DNA from: Rhizophagus clarus
Taxonomy: Eukaryota; Glomeromycota; Glomeromycetes; Glomerales; Glomeraceae
NCBI GenBank assembly: GCA_015698045.1
Contig: BLAL01000278.1
Coordinates: forward strand, 372,001-436,000
Direction of reading: 5' to 3'
Length of the DNA: 64,000 nt
Below, one piece after another: positions 46,021-58,389 of the stretch (positions are counted from its first letter, which is position 1; the number at the start of each line of letters is the position of its first letter). Position numbers and translations under genes: made by a program. The notes below the pieces were generated by a model. It made no database searches. It was given only the letters and a program-made list of their open reading frames with translations, and was not told the DNA's origin.

Positions 46021-46659
46021 TTAATCATCTACCAACTCGTCTTCCGTAATATCTTCGCCACCGGTTGCCATACAGAATACACCCAAATCTAGTCCAGACT
46101 TGATTCTTCTTAGTTTCTCATTTCTCGCTTTATCCTTTAGCTGAACGGCATTTCGGTTTCTTAAAGGACCATGATCTCCACCATACATCCTCAGAATTCT
46201 AGCCCATTGAGTGCCAAACTCTTTCATACCACTTTCTAAAGCATCTAATTCCAAAGCTGTCCAATAGTTACGCTTTTTCATTCTACGAAAATGATTAAAA
46301 TCTTCATGTATATTGTCAGAAACTGAAGGTTCTGGTGGTGCTGGTCGATGTGGGGTTGACTGAGATATAACTACTGAAGGTAGTGAAGGTAGCGAAAAAT
46401 GAGGTGATGTGGTTAATGATGGAATTTGCAATACCGGTGATAATTCTTTGTTTGGTTTAAATGGTGAGCATTTAGTGGGTGTAGTTGGTGTGGTCGGCGC
46501 GGTATCGCGTGCAGTTCCATTATCATCATCTGATGAGTCTGTCGTTGTTGTGCTGATTGGGGACGCGTCTCTGTATCGCTCATCAAAATTAGAGTTGTTC
46601 GAACTCGCAGAGCTTGAACGTGAATTTGACTTTTTAATAGATCCTCGTCTATTACTCAT
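46021..46659 (-). CDS. Telobox-type Myb domain protein
   Basis: An intronless 212-residue frame. Residues 1-125 are Ser/Thr/Pro-rich and probably disordered. Residues 129-186 form one Myb/SANT repeat: RNYWTALELDALESGMKEFG, QWARILRMYG, then VQLKDKARNEKLRR. The VxLKDKxRN third-helix motif is the telobox, known from double-stranded telomere-repeat binders (TRF, Taz1, Tbf1, Teb1). A second tryptophan at the usual VDLKDKWRN place is replaced by Ala. An acidic tail (EDITEDELVDD) ends it. Likely a nuclear DNA-binding protein for telomeric or promoter TTAGGG-like sites. It lacks a TRF homology domain, so it may be a transcription factor of the Teb1/Tbf1 kind. Confidence 0.8.
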   Translation of the reverse strand: MSNRRGSIKKSNSRSSSASSNNSNFDERYRDASPISTTTTDSSDDDNGTARDTAPTTPTTPTKCSPFKPNKELSPVLQIPSLTTSPHFSLPSLPSVVISQSTPHRPAPPEPSVSDNIHEDFNHFRRMKKRNYWTALELDALESGMKEFGTQWARILRMYGGDHGPLRNRNAVQLKDKARNEKLRRIKSGLDLGVFCMATGGEDITEDELVDD

Positions 46660-46679
46660 ATTGTTCGCCTAGTAAATAA

Positions 46680-47453
46680 AGAGAAGCAAAGAATGGTCAA
46701 GGTAAGACAATGTGTAATAAAGTGGAGTTTGTTTGAGAACTTACTTTATTTACAGTTTTTTGACTCTTCTTTTGTGTTTAAGAACGGCGGAAAAAAAAAA
46801 AGTTCGGTTATTAAACTTCGTGAAAAATGATGATGATGTATAAAAGAATCGGAAACAACGTGTTAAAATAAACAACTAAGTAATCATTCACGATTTTACC
46901 GAGATAATCTACTGTAACTTAATGTAAACTACGTCACGTTTTCTATATTTTCTAATTGGTCAAAAAAAAATACGGAAATTTCCGAAATTATTTTCACGTG
47001 GTTTAAAAATTAATGTAGTACAATTTCATAGTTAGTTTGTTAATACAACATGGTGACACAGAAAAAAATATTTTTTTTTTGGATCAAATTTCCCGCTTTT
47101 CTTCAAAAGTTTGAAATATTTTAAAGGAAAAAGTTAAATTTTTTTTTTTGTGTCTAATAAAAACATTTTAAAACCGACTCAATAATAAAGATAAAAGACT
47201 AATATTATTTTTTCTTAATTTCTGGAAAAAATAATTTTAATTAAATAAATTGAAAACATTGTTTAATTTAATTTAATTTAATTTAATTTAATTAATTTAT
47301 AGAAAAGAAAAAACAAAACATTTCAATTGCAATAATAAGTTTATGATCGAATTTTTTACAATTATTATCCAAATCAATCTCTCTTAATTTATTAAGTCAC
47401 AAAATAAGAAATATATATATATAAGAACAAAGAACGTTCGAATTTAATTAATA
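46680..47453. other. Divergent intergenic region between telobox and WDR48-like genes
   Basis: The two genes point away from each other here, so both promoters lie in this stretch. It holds several T/A runs and a TTTAA repeat at 47261-47295 (about seven TTTAA units). Confidence 0.5.
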
Positions 47454-50400
47454 ATGAGAAGGGCAGCAAAGCGTAAAGTAAGCTATGTAATAACACACAA
47501 TAAGGATGATCACGGTCATTTATTAGGTATAAACAGTTTAGCATTAGATACCACTACACTTAACTCCTCCGGTAATCCAAGAGGAATATTATACAGTGCA
47601 GGAAGAGATGGTGTGATTAATTCGTGGGATTTACATTTGCCTTTAAGGAAACAGACTATGCCAAGATATAATAATTTGAATGGCATTAATAAAGTTGAAG
47701 AGGATAAAAGTAAGGAGAAAGTGAACGATGATGATAATGTACCTTTACAAAAATTTGATGATGAAAATAATTGGGAAATTGATGAAGTGGCATTAAGTTC
47801 GGTAGGAATTGACTAGAAATAAATTAAAGTTTTCCTTTTCAAAATTTAATTCTTTTTTTTTTAAACAAGAAAAAAAAAATTAATAAACAAATAATTAATT
47901 TTAGCAACCAACACCAAAATCAACATTTCGGCAATCATTTCAGAGTCATACTGATTGGGTAAATGACATAATACTATGTCATAATAACGAAACATGTAAA
48001 TTTTCCTACTTATCGTTTATATTTTCCTTTATTTATTTTTTTTTTTAAAAAAAAAAATAAAATTCTCACATTAATTCTATTTTCTCTTAGTGATATCATG
48101 TTCATCAGACAGAACAATGAAATTATGGCATCCGCATAAAACATCGGCGCCATATACAATAGGGTATCATACAGATTACATAAAAGCATTAGCATATGCA
48201 TCGGGACCTGGATGGGTAGCAAGTGGAGGATTTGATAGAAAAATTGCTTTATGGGATGTTAAAGAATGTAGACCGCTGTCATCATCAGGATCAAGTGTTA
48301 GTAACCTCTTAGGATTATCAGGGAAAGATTTTCAACCTATAGGTATGATAATTAGTCGATAACTCTAGAGAAAAAGCTTGCAATTTCAACACTTAAATTT
48401 CTATTTCTATTTTTATTTTTAGCTACAATAGCTGAAACTTCTCCTAAATCTTCAATATACGCGCTGGCGTGTAATTCATCAGGATCGGTTCTCGTATCTG
48501 GATCACCTGAGAAGGTAATTCAAATCTTTTTTTTTATTATTATTATTATATTTTTGACATTCATTCCCCCTTTTATCGCAGGTCATTAAAGTTTGGGATC
48601 CAAAATCTGGTAAAAGGATAACAAAATTGTTGGGACATACAGATAATATTCGCGCATTATTAATAAGTGACGATGGAGAGTTAATATTAAGTGGCTCATC
48701 AGATACCACTATAAAATTGTGGTCATTATCAAGTCAAAGATGTATTAATACATTTACGATACATTCGGATTCAGTATGGTCATTGTATTCAGATCATCCC
48801 AGATTAGAAGTATTTTATTCTGGTAGCAAGGATGGATTGATTACTCGTACAGATTATAGTGGGTGTGAAGAAATTAGTGACGGAGAATGTGTCGCCATTT
48901 GTAAAGAAGATGCTGGAATTGTCAAGGTAAATAAAATAAATTGAGAGAATAAGAAAACAATTTTTTTTATTAAATATTTTTTTTTTTTTTTGTTTAGTTT
49001 GTCACGTTTGATAATAAATACATATGGACGGCAACTTATGATTCGAGTATTAAACGATGGGTGCGTTACGTAATCTTGGTATTCTTTGAGTTCGAATTTA
49101 AATTAATTACTTTCTCGTATTTCTATAGCAAGATATACCAATGAGAAAAAATCGGAGAAAAATTTCAGTATCGTCGTCAGTAGGGGTGTCCGATTTGCCA
49201 CCCTCCCAGAATTCATCACAAATTCCATCGTCGTCGTTAATAAAATTAACATCAGCAGTAACATCCTCACCTACTCATACTATTTCATTATCACCGCCAA
49301 TAACAGCTCCAGATAGTGAAGTGGCTACTATATATAGTGTACCAATAGATGACCATTACATTGATACGGATTATGAAGATCCAATACCAGTTCGAGAAAA
49401 AGCCGATCATATAATAGAAGGGCAACATGGATTAATTAAATATGTTATGTTGAATAATCGTAGAAATATACTTACGTTAGATAATAGCGGGGAAGTTACT
49501 TTATGGGACATTATAAAATGTGTTAGAGTTAAAGTCTTCGGTAAATGTAATATTGATGAAATTGCCCAAGAAGTCAATACGCCTGAATCTATACCAAATT
49601 GGTGTTCCGTTGATACAAGAATTGGTGTAAGTATAAATGTGGTTTGGTAAAAATATAATTTATGTATAAACTTTTTCATTGTTATTTTAATAGGCGTTAA
49701 CGGTGCATTTAGATGAAAGTAAATGTTTTGATGCAGAAATGTACGCGGATGAAGCAGGACTGCCAGATGATATAGAAGTACGAGATGATCAGAGGAGTAA
49801 ATAGGATTAAATTTCCATATTGCTCTTATTATCGCGGGTTCTGTTATAATTATTGATGTTTCCACTCTTTCTTATTTAATTAATAGTTAATCTTGGTAAA
49901 TGGGTATTAAGATATTTGTTTGAAAATTTTACTCAAGCAGAAATACAAACTTATGAAGAAATACAACAACAAAGACAATTCATGCAACAACAACGGCAGG
50001 GTAATAGGTATGAAGGTAATGAGATTTTGAAAATAATATTAATTAGTACTAATATTACTTTTTTAATAATTTATTAGTTTATTTACAACACAAATAAATG
50101 TAAATATACCACCACAAGCAGCAACATCAACAACATGTACATCACCAACCACAACAAATCCTAATCCTATTAGTGGTAATATTAATCCACTAATACCACA
50201 ATCACCAACTACACCATTAGCAGCATTCACGACGGGTCCATTTACAGCACCTGCAACTACCAATTCACAACAATCTGATTATTTTAGCGGATCACACCAT
50301 TTAAATTCTCCCACTACTTCACCAACCACTCCTCCTAGTAACCCAAGTAATAAAATTCCCGAAGGAGAGAATACCAACAATAATGGAAATAATACTGATG

Positions 50401-51686
50401 CCTCCACTTCTACTAATAGTAGTGTTGTTACTACTACTATACAACCACCACCGCCCGCATTTGTTAGCCAAAATACTAATAACAGTGCTTCTATTAGTTT
50501 TATGAATAAATTTAAACATACATTTAGGGCTGGTAAAATTTCTAGAAATGATAGTAAGCCAGAAGAAACTAGTAACAATGATGGAAACAATGCAGGAAAT
50601 GCTACCAGTAATTCAAAAAATACGACGACTACTAGCAGTAATGAAGCAAAACAGCGACAATCTCAAGAAGAAAATACTACTCAAAAACAACAAACAAATG
50701 ATGACACAACTGTAACAAGTTTGTCATCATCACAAAATATACCAACACCAACACTATATCATCATCCACATCATCCACATCATTATTATCCAATAAGACA
50801 AATGCATCCATTAATACAACCACCATTTGCTACATTCCCGCTTAATGAAACTCCTGAATTACAAATACCAGAACATACTACCGTAATAATAAGCGAAGAA
50901 AGTCATGAAGCTTCTACTAGTGTTGATTTATATAGAGGTACTGTTGGTGATATGGAAAGAGATGCTGAGATTATCGAACAAAAGGCTCCTACTTGGTTAA
51001 TTGAATTTCTCATTAAGGTAGGCGAGGAGTGATTTAAAGTAGATTTTGTTTTAAGTTATTAACATTTACTTTTTGTCATTTAGAACAAAATACCGGCTAA
51101 AGAGCCCATAAAAATAAGCTTTATTTTAAAACCACATGAAGGTTCAGAATTAGATGAATTACCAAATGGCAATGCCCGATTAACAGCAAACAGAATGTTG
51201 AGAGCAAGGAAAATATTAGCTTACATAGTAGAAAAATTAGAATTAGATCAACCACCAATAAATGACGGTAATCCGGAAACAGAATCGACTGCTACTAATG
51301 AATATCTCGAAAAAGCTTTAAATGATAGTACCGAAGCGAACAATAATGATCAAGAAGCAGATAATACAGGACAAAGTGCTACTAAGGCTGAAGAGAAAAA
51401 TAATGCTATGAAACCTGAATTATGGTTAGAATTAATTTGTCAAGATCAGGTAATTTTCATTTTAGATGAAGAAAAGTATCCTATATAGAATAAGCATTAA
51501 TACCTTTTTACAATTTAGGTGTTATCTCCCACTATGACACTGGCCACTATTAAATCTCACATGTGGAAATTTTCTGGTGATTTAACTATGACTTATAGGT
51601 ATATATATAAGAAATACATTCTTTAGAAAATGGAACAAAATAATGATAATTTTTTTTTTTTTAGATTGAGAATGAAAAGTGTTTAG
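47454..51686 (+). CDS. WDR48: WDR48/UAF1 (Duf1, Bun107) homologue, 13 exons
   Basis: Exons: 47454-47801, 47905-47995, 48091-48342, 48423-48514, 48582-48926, 48998-49060, 49129-49626, 49694-49796, 49887-50007, 50078-51017, 51084-51449, 51519-51598, 51665-51686; all GT-AG and in phase, 1106 residues. The N-terminal half is a WD40 propeller ([67 protein letters not shown]). [18 protein letters not shown] and [13 protein letters not shown] mark the WDR48 middle. A long Asn/Thr/Gln-rich insert follows (exon 10). The C-terminus keeps the ubiquitin-like domains ([42 protein letters not shown]). In yeasts and animals this protein binds and activates USP1/USP12/USP46-type deubiquitinases. Length is like yeast Duf1, longer than human (677). 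Confidence 0.95.
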
Positions 51687-51689
51687 CGC

Positions 51690-52380
51690 ATAATGAGACA
51701 GAAAAGATGAGATTAGCATTATTTGTTATCGATAAATTAATTAATAAAATAGATATCAAACGTGTTTGTATAAAACTCAGGTAGAATAAATTTAATTTTT
51801 TATTTATTGTTAAAATAATAATAGTATAATAGTAATTTACTATCGAATAATTTAAATTAATGAATCATCTTATTTAATTGATATTTTACATCTCGCTTAT
51901 TAACGGCTCGTCGCGGCAGTTAATTGGTCATATTATAAGCTACTGTATTAATCAACTGACCAGTATTAATTTCCACATTTGGTTCCTTTGAAAAATCTGA
52001 TATAAGTTATATCTCGTGATTTTTCTCGTTATCTAATATCAGCTGATGTTACAAAATTTAACAGATTGTAACCATTATTACGGGTTACAGAATTTCTGTC
52101 TTCATTGATTAATTAATTAACCCAGATATTAAGTTACAAAGTTTACAAAATTGATCTAGTAAATCCGATTGTGATAGATTACATCATTATTATTATCATC
52201 CGATTTTTTTTTAATATACTTACAGAGATCACTGATTATAATAGTAAAAGAAAGAAATTACTTTATTTGTTTATTTGCGTCGGTCTTGATTTTCCTATTG
52301 ACAATAAAAGGATTTGATTAAAATTCCTGCCATTAAACTGTATAAAAGCCGAGTCTGTAAAAATAAAATCAAAATTAAAT
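51690..52380. other. Gene-free interval between two plus-strand genes
   Basis: AT-rich. 51890-52150 has TTAATTAATTAA-like words and partial GTTACAGA repeats, but no gene. Confidence 0.5.
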
Positions 52381-53927
52381 ATGCAATTACATTTTAATAC
52401 TATGAAAGTATTTCACGGTCAAAACACGGTAAGGGTCTATTAAATCGCTTATTTCAAGAATTTATCTTTTAATATCAGTTTAATTCTCAAATTCGCAGTT
52501 CTATGAATCAAAGAGATTTCAATTCTTGAAATATGGGACGGGCGCCTTAGCTTCCATTTTTTATCTACTCTATCTTACATATCTTATTGTTCAAATTAAC
52601 AACGATAAACCGTTAATTCAAACAAGTTATGAAACTTTGCCGAAAATGGACATACCTGGTATGTGTTACTTAAGTATCAAAATTATCACCTCTCTCAAAC
52701 TTTTTTTAACGTTTAGCGGCGAATCCATAAAGCCATAGAAGTATGCGGCGTTTATAGTGAAATTGTGATATCCAAATGTGATTTCACGTGGGATGATGAT
52801 AGTACTACTTCCTATGACGGCTGTAATGCGTTTCAACACACTACAACGAAAGGTTTTTGTCATATTTATACAAATGATAATGCAACAATTTTTTACGGTA
52901 ACTCTGAAGAAAATCTTAAAGGACCATGGGTACAAATTATTGATTTCTATTTCCAAATCGTGAATATTTCCGCGATTACTTCTCGTTATTTATCCGTGGC
53001 GACTATTTCGGGTCAATTAATCGATTCAGGTAATTATACAAATTTATTTATTTATCTTCTTTTGCTTGTTACATTTACTTATCATGATATAATCGATCAA
53101 TAGAAATTTATAAAAAAAACCCTAATAAAGCCAATGACGTATTTTATCTACAAGATAATGCGTTTGCGGGCATTCAAAACATGTCGACTAGAGTTACTTT
53201 CAAGAAAGTAACAGAACGGACTATATTTCCTCATGATGCTTCCATAATTATTGGAGAGAATATTAATTATAATAGTACACCTTACTTGATCGTGAAATCG
53301 GAAGACTTTCCATTGCACCCAAACGACAGCTTCACCGATACAGGTCATTTTAGCGTTGCTCCAAGTAGCTTTACCCACGAGGTGAAATCCGAAAAACGGT
53401 AATATTGAGAAATATGAAATTCTGATTTGTCTTTATGATTTAACTTTTATTTTGTTTTTTAGTTCACACACAATTTTAGGAGCTCTGGGATTGGCTGGTG
53501 GTGCTTTTGGTAAGCTAAAACGACAGTAGAATATCATAATGTATTTTATTGATTGAATTGAATCTCAATATCATTTTTTTAAATAGGATTGGTTAGTGGG
53601 ATTTTTACCTTGCTCTTTGGACAACCAAGAATTAATCCTTGGTAAGGTATAAAAGCGTTTTACTCTCTAATCTTTAAGTATTCAACTGAACTTTAACGAA
53701 AATTATCTTAAAGGGGCGTAGTGCATCGATCAGAAAAGTTGAAAACAGCATACAATGCAGATTTACAGAACTTTCCATTTATTACTCCAGTAAATCCAAC
53801 ACAAGATCCCAATGTTTCTATTGAACAGAGGGTGGAACGATTAGAAACCAGAATTCTGGAATTAGAAAATGTCTTAACAGATGTGTTTAACCCATCTGCC
53901 CTGGAACGACTAACAGATAATGTATAA
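52381..53927 (+). CDS. Hypothetical membrane protein with C-terminal coiled coil
   Basis: Exons 52381-52428, 52499-52658, 52733-53029, 53104-53398, 53463-53509, 53587-53641 and 53714-53927 join in phase to 371 residues. The third acceptor is uncertain: AG at 52732 keeps the frame (AIEVCGVYSEI), and AG positions a few bases later would too. One membrane span lies at about residues 28-48 (ALASIFYLLYLTYLIVQI). The middle is probably extracellular, with Cys residues and Asn-linked glycosylation sites (NDNAT, NMST). A glycine-rich hydrophobic segment (LGALGLAGGAFGLVSGIFTL) forms a second span, and the tail has a short coiled coil (VERLETRILELENVL). Family unknown to me. A dead copy lies 2 kb downstream. 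Confidence 0.8.
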
Positions 53928-53929
53928 TA

Positions 53930-55858
53930 TTGTTATTGGAAACTTGTAAATTAAAAATTTAGATATCAAAGCGCACGCGGTGGTAAGTAAATAACTGTAG
54001 TTATATACTAAAACTTAATAATTCTGTTAACTGAAGTATGATATCAATCTATTTATAATAATCTTAATAAGTAATCTATCACGTTAATAAATGAGCAAAT
54101 GTACAGTATTATATTTTATACTCAAAATTACTTTTTTTCCCGAAACTCATATTCGCTTCTAATATTGTCCTTTCCTCCCTCTCGGCGTATTTTTGATTTT
54201 TTTTTTTCAATAAAAATGTAAAAGAAATGAGAAAGCGATTTAATCTAAGGAATTAATCATAGTGATAAACTTTGTAATAATATTAGGTGAAGAAAACAAA
54301 TTAACTTCAAATTACTTTGATTGACCCAATCATTAAATATATTTATTATTTGAATATTGCATTTGTGGTGCACTCGTCAACTTAAAAGTAGATTAACCTT
54401 TTTGAGGATCAAATTAATTAGTATTTAAACCTATTTGACAATTTAAATGATAATATATAGTTGCCTACAGTTGCTTACAGTTATCTGTTTATGATTAGAA
54501 GTTAGTTTATACAATATATTCGGTTGCAAGATATACGGATGAAGGATTACCATTGTCGATAGACCTGATCTTCATAGGCCAATATGACTTTATAAATATC
54601 TTTCATTTCATTATGACGTAAAAATACACTACGTCTATATAATAATTATCTTGCATAAAAATAATATCTTCGTACAAAAACACAAAGAATTCGCTAGATT
54701 GAAAATTCCGACAATTTTGATAACTGCCGATGTTTCAGTAATATATCTGATATGTCCATTTTATGAGAGAATTAAATAATAAATTTATTTTATCTTATGT
54801 TTATTTTTTACTTCAATTTTGGCTTAATTTTATTAGAAATTCATACTTTCCCTTAAGATTTTTTCATTGTTATTATTTCCTAAAAAATGGTATTATGTGA
54901 GTAGAATTCATAGGTTGAACCCGAGCATCATTTGCATACGTTCTCGATTTGAATAACGTTCAAACAATTTCATAATGAAGATTAACGCTCCAAGTAATTC
55001 CGCGAGATTGACAAACATATAATAACCTAAAATATATAGAGTTGTTAATATGTTAAAAAGAAACGGTGCAGAAACACTTCTTACCATAAACTAACTTCTC
55101 TAATGTCAAGATCATTGCTTGATCCAATCTTACGTCATTATTGAAGCATTTCAAGTCATATGATCATACTACATGATAAAAACAAAATTATTCGTATTTT
55201 CCATATCCTTTCCGGAATAACAATCTCCACTATACACTATACTCAAGAAGAAATTAATACTAAAAAGTTGTATCTAAAGAAAACTTAATTTGAGTTAACT
55301 ATGATAACTCGATTTTTTATAAATTTTAGTTTTTAAAAACAAATCAAAACTTGTGCGACAAATGAATTTTCAAAAAAAAAAAAAAAAAAGATTCTTTTCT
55401 TTGGCTGAATCAGCGGTCTATATAAGGTTATAATACAATATAGATTTTTTTTTTTTTAAAAAAAGTAATTGTCATAAATGAATTCCTATCACCAAACTAA
55501 AATTATCTATTGATATTTTTATTTTCAAACATATATACTGTAATTCATTAATTCATTTATAGGTTCTCACACATATGTGTTTCTTGAAGAGATTTGAAAG
55601 TTTGTCTACTTATTAAAAATTGAAGACTGAGAAATTATCAATAAAAGTAATACAGCGAATGAAATCATATATAACACGTAACAACAGTCACGTAACCTTC
55701 ACGATAAATTTGATAATCACTAACACGTGATCAATTTTACGAAAAATTAGAGTACCCACATATTCGCTTCTCTAAAAGTTTACTTAAGGAGAAAATTTGT
55801 CATATTTATAAATGTAAAAATTTTACAGAAACAAACAAACAAATCTTGAAGACCATGA
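53930..55858. other. Gene-free stretch
   Basis: AT-rich, no gene seen. T/A tracts lie at 55374-55389 and 55447-55465. Confidence 0.5.
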
Positions 55859-55861
55859 ACA

Positions 55862-56222
55862 ATATATTGATTTATTTCAGTGCTAATATTACTTCTCATT
55901 ATGCGATTCTTTTTTTTTATTTCTTTTAATTTGTTACGTTAATATATTTATCACAACATAATCGATATAATCGACTAATAGAAGCTTCAAATAAACCCAC
56001 AGAAAATCGTGAATTTCAACCGCAAATAAACAAGTTGGCGGTCGAACTATCTAACTGAACTTTTAACGAAAACTCGAAGGAAAGGTCTAAAATAGTACGT
56101 GATGCAGACTTACAGAAATTTTCCATTTATCTCTAGCAGTCTTTTTACAAACAAAGGGTGGAATGGTTCAGAAAATAGAATACTGGAACGAGAAAATTTC
56201 TTGACCGGACTAATAGATAACT
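55862..56222 (+). pseudogene. Decayed copy of the upstream membrane protein gene
   Basis: Pieces match the gene at 52381-53927: an ITSHYA-like start with following intron sequence (TTACTTATCATGATATAATC turned to ATCACAACATAATCGATATA), then at 56100-56215 the last exon (GATGCAGACTTACAGAAATT; AACAAAGGGTGGAATGGTTC; GGAACGAGAAAATTTCTTGA). Frames are broken and the middle exons are missing. Confidence 0.7.
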
Positions 56223-56689
56223 AGATGACGCGTAACATTATTGTAATACAATGTGTTATACATAAATCTATATCGTGTATTACAATTGAGTCAATTTGAA
56301 GATTACGTCAATCATCATTAGGCTGTCTGCGTAGGGTAAACAAACTGAAACTAGATTCTATTGGTTGAAGTATGTATATAGTATGACTCATAAATCACTT
56401 TTTTCCCATGAGAGAGATATATACTTATCGTTCTTTCACTCTTTTTTTTTTTAAGGTAAAATAAAAGTTAAATAAAGAAAAAAAAAAATCGCGTAACATC
56501 ACCAACACGGCTTATAAGTTGTTTCTATAAAGAAAAATTATAGTTAAGTAAAACTTTGATAATTTTTTTAATATTAAAATGAAATCGTATTTGAAAGTAA
56601 AAAAATGAAGAAATAGAAAATATTTTATAAGTACTTAGGACATAAATATTTTCTCCGTTAGAACATGGTTTATATTATAGGTGCGAAAA

Positions 56690-57880
56690 AAGTAAAGGCT
56701 CTTAAAGAACTCGTTGAGATGTAAGTTGCTTTGATATGTCCATTAATTAAATGTACATGTTCGTCTAGAATATTGCGTTTAATTATGGTTTGATTCTGCA
56801 CTACAACACTTACATACTCGTTGGATTGGAAAGTAAATACAAATTTTATGGAAATGTAAGTTGCTTTGATATGTCCATTAATTAAATGTACGCGTTCTCT
56901 TAGAATATTGCATTTAATTATGGTTTGATTCTGCACTACAACACTTACATGCTTGTTGGATTTGGAAAGTAAAATACAAATTTTATGGAAATGTAAGTTG
57001 CTTTGATATGTCCATTAATTAAATGTACGTGTTCTCTTAGAATATTGCATTTAATTATGGTTTGATTCTGCACTACAACACTTACATGCTTGTTGGATTG
57101 GAAAGTAAATACAAATTTTATGGAAATGTAAGTTGCTTTGATATGTCCATTAATTAAATGTACGCGTTCTCTTAGAATGTTGCATTTAATTATGGTTTGA
57201 TTCTGCACTACAACACTTACATACTTGTTGGATTGGAAAATAAATACAAATTTTATGGAAATGTAAGTTGCTTTGATATGTCCATTAATTAAATGTACAC
57301 GTTCTTTTAGAATGTTGCATTTAATTTTGGTTTGATTCTGCACTACAACACTTACATGCTTGTTTGATTGGAAAGTAGAGTACAAAATTTATGGAGATGT
57401 AAGCTGCTTTGATATGTCCATTAATTAAATGTATATGTTCGCCTAGAATATTGCGTTTAATTATGGTTTGATTCTGCACTACAACACTTACATGCTTGTT
57501 TGATTGGAAAGTAGAATACAAAATTTATGGAGATGTAAGCTGCTTTGATATGTCCATTAATTAAATGTATATGTTCGCCTAGAATATTGCGTTTAATTAT
57601 GGTTTGATTCTGCATTACAACACTTACATACTCGTTGGATTAGAAAGTAGAATACAAAATTTATGGAGATGTAAGCTGCTTTGATATGTCCATTAATTAA
57701 ATGTACACGTTCTCTTAGAATGTTGCATTTAATTATGGTTTGATTCTGCATTACAACACTTACATACTCATCGGATTAGAAAATGAAATAAAAATTTTAT
57801 GGATTAATAAATAGAGATGTAAGTCGCTTTAATATTGTCCATTAATTAAATCGCACTACAACACTTACATACTCATAAAA
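56690..57880. repeat. Satellite of about 136-bp units, nine copies
   Basis: Unit starts (GTAAGTTGCTTTGATATG) fall at 56721, 56856, 56993, 57128, 57263, 57399, 57535, 57671 and 57819, so spacing is 135-137 bp until the last, diverged unit. Units are very alike and fall into two subtypes (TGTACRCGTTCTCTTAGAAT and TGTATATGTTCGCCTAGAAT). Because some spacings are 135 or average to a multiple of three, long minus-strand frames run through several units. These are repeat artefacts unless proven otherwise. Confidence 0.95.
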
Positions 57881-58389
57881 CTTTTCTGGATTATGTAATC
57901 GTTTCAGATTAACTTTTTGGTACAAATTATACAAAATTTTTAATTTTTATAGAAACGTTTATATATTTTACGTTAAAAAAGTCAAGCAAGACTTTTTATG
58001 GGTCATTAATAACCCAAATGATAATATTATAAGCATTGCCTATAATTATCTATTTAATATTTTTTTAACCTGAATAAAAGCTTGTCACCTCTACGTGGTG
58101 TTCAGGAGAAACAGTTATAGATTAATTTATAGCTGGCCAAGAGCAAGCATATAACGTTATAGTAAAATATTTTTCTTTCTTAATTTATGATAAGACCTAT
58201 TAATTTCACTTCAAAACTTTATTTTATTTATTTATTTTTTTTTAAAAAAATATTTATTACTTATTTTATATTTTTAATAAATACAATATTGTGATGTATT
58301 ACTGTATGTTTGTGGTATAAAATTGAATAAAAGGAAAAAATAAATTATATCATTAAAATAATTTACACCCAATGCCTAGTATTAATTAC
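57881..58389. other. Gene-free stretch downstream of an F-box gene
   Basis: AT-rich; a T/A run at 58233-58250. No gene. Confidence 0.5.

Noticed and set aside
49407-49865. 152-codon minus-strand ORF
   Set aside because: Antisense shadow of the WDR48-like exons 7 and 8.
50063-50590. Minus-strand Val/Gly/Leu-rich ORFs
   Set aside because: Antisense of the Asn/Thr/Pro-rich part of WDR48-like exon 10.
56945-57385. 146-codon repetitive ORF on the minus strand
   Set aside because: It lies wholly inside the satellite and exists because some units are 135 bp long. No start context or neighbouring exons.
56690-57880. CRISPR-like regular spacing of repeats
   Set aside because: Whole 136-bp units repeat with no unique spacers, and the genome is eukaryotic. 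It is a satellite.
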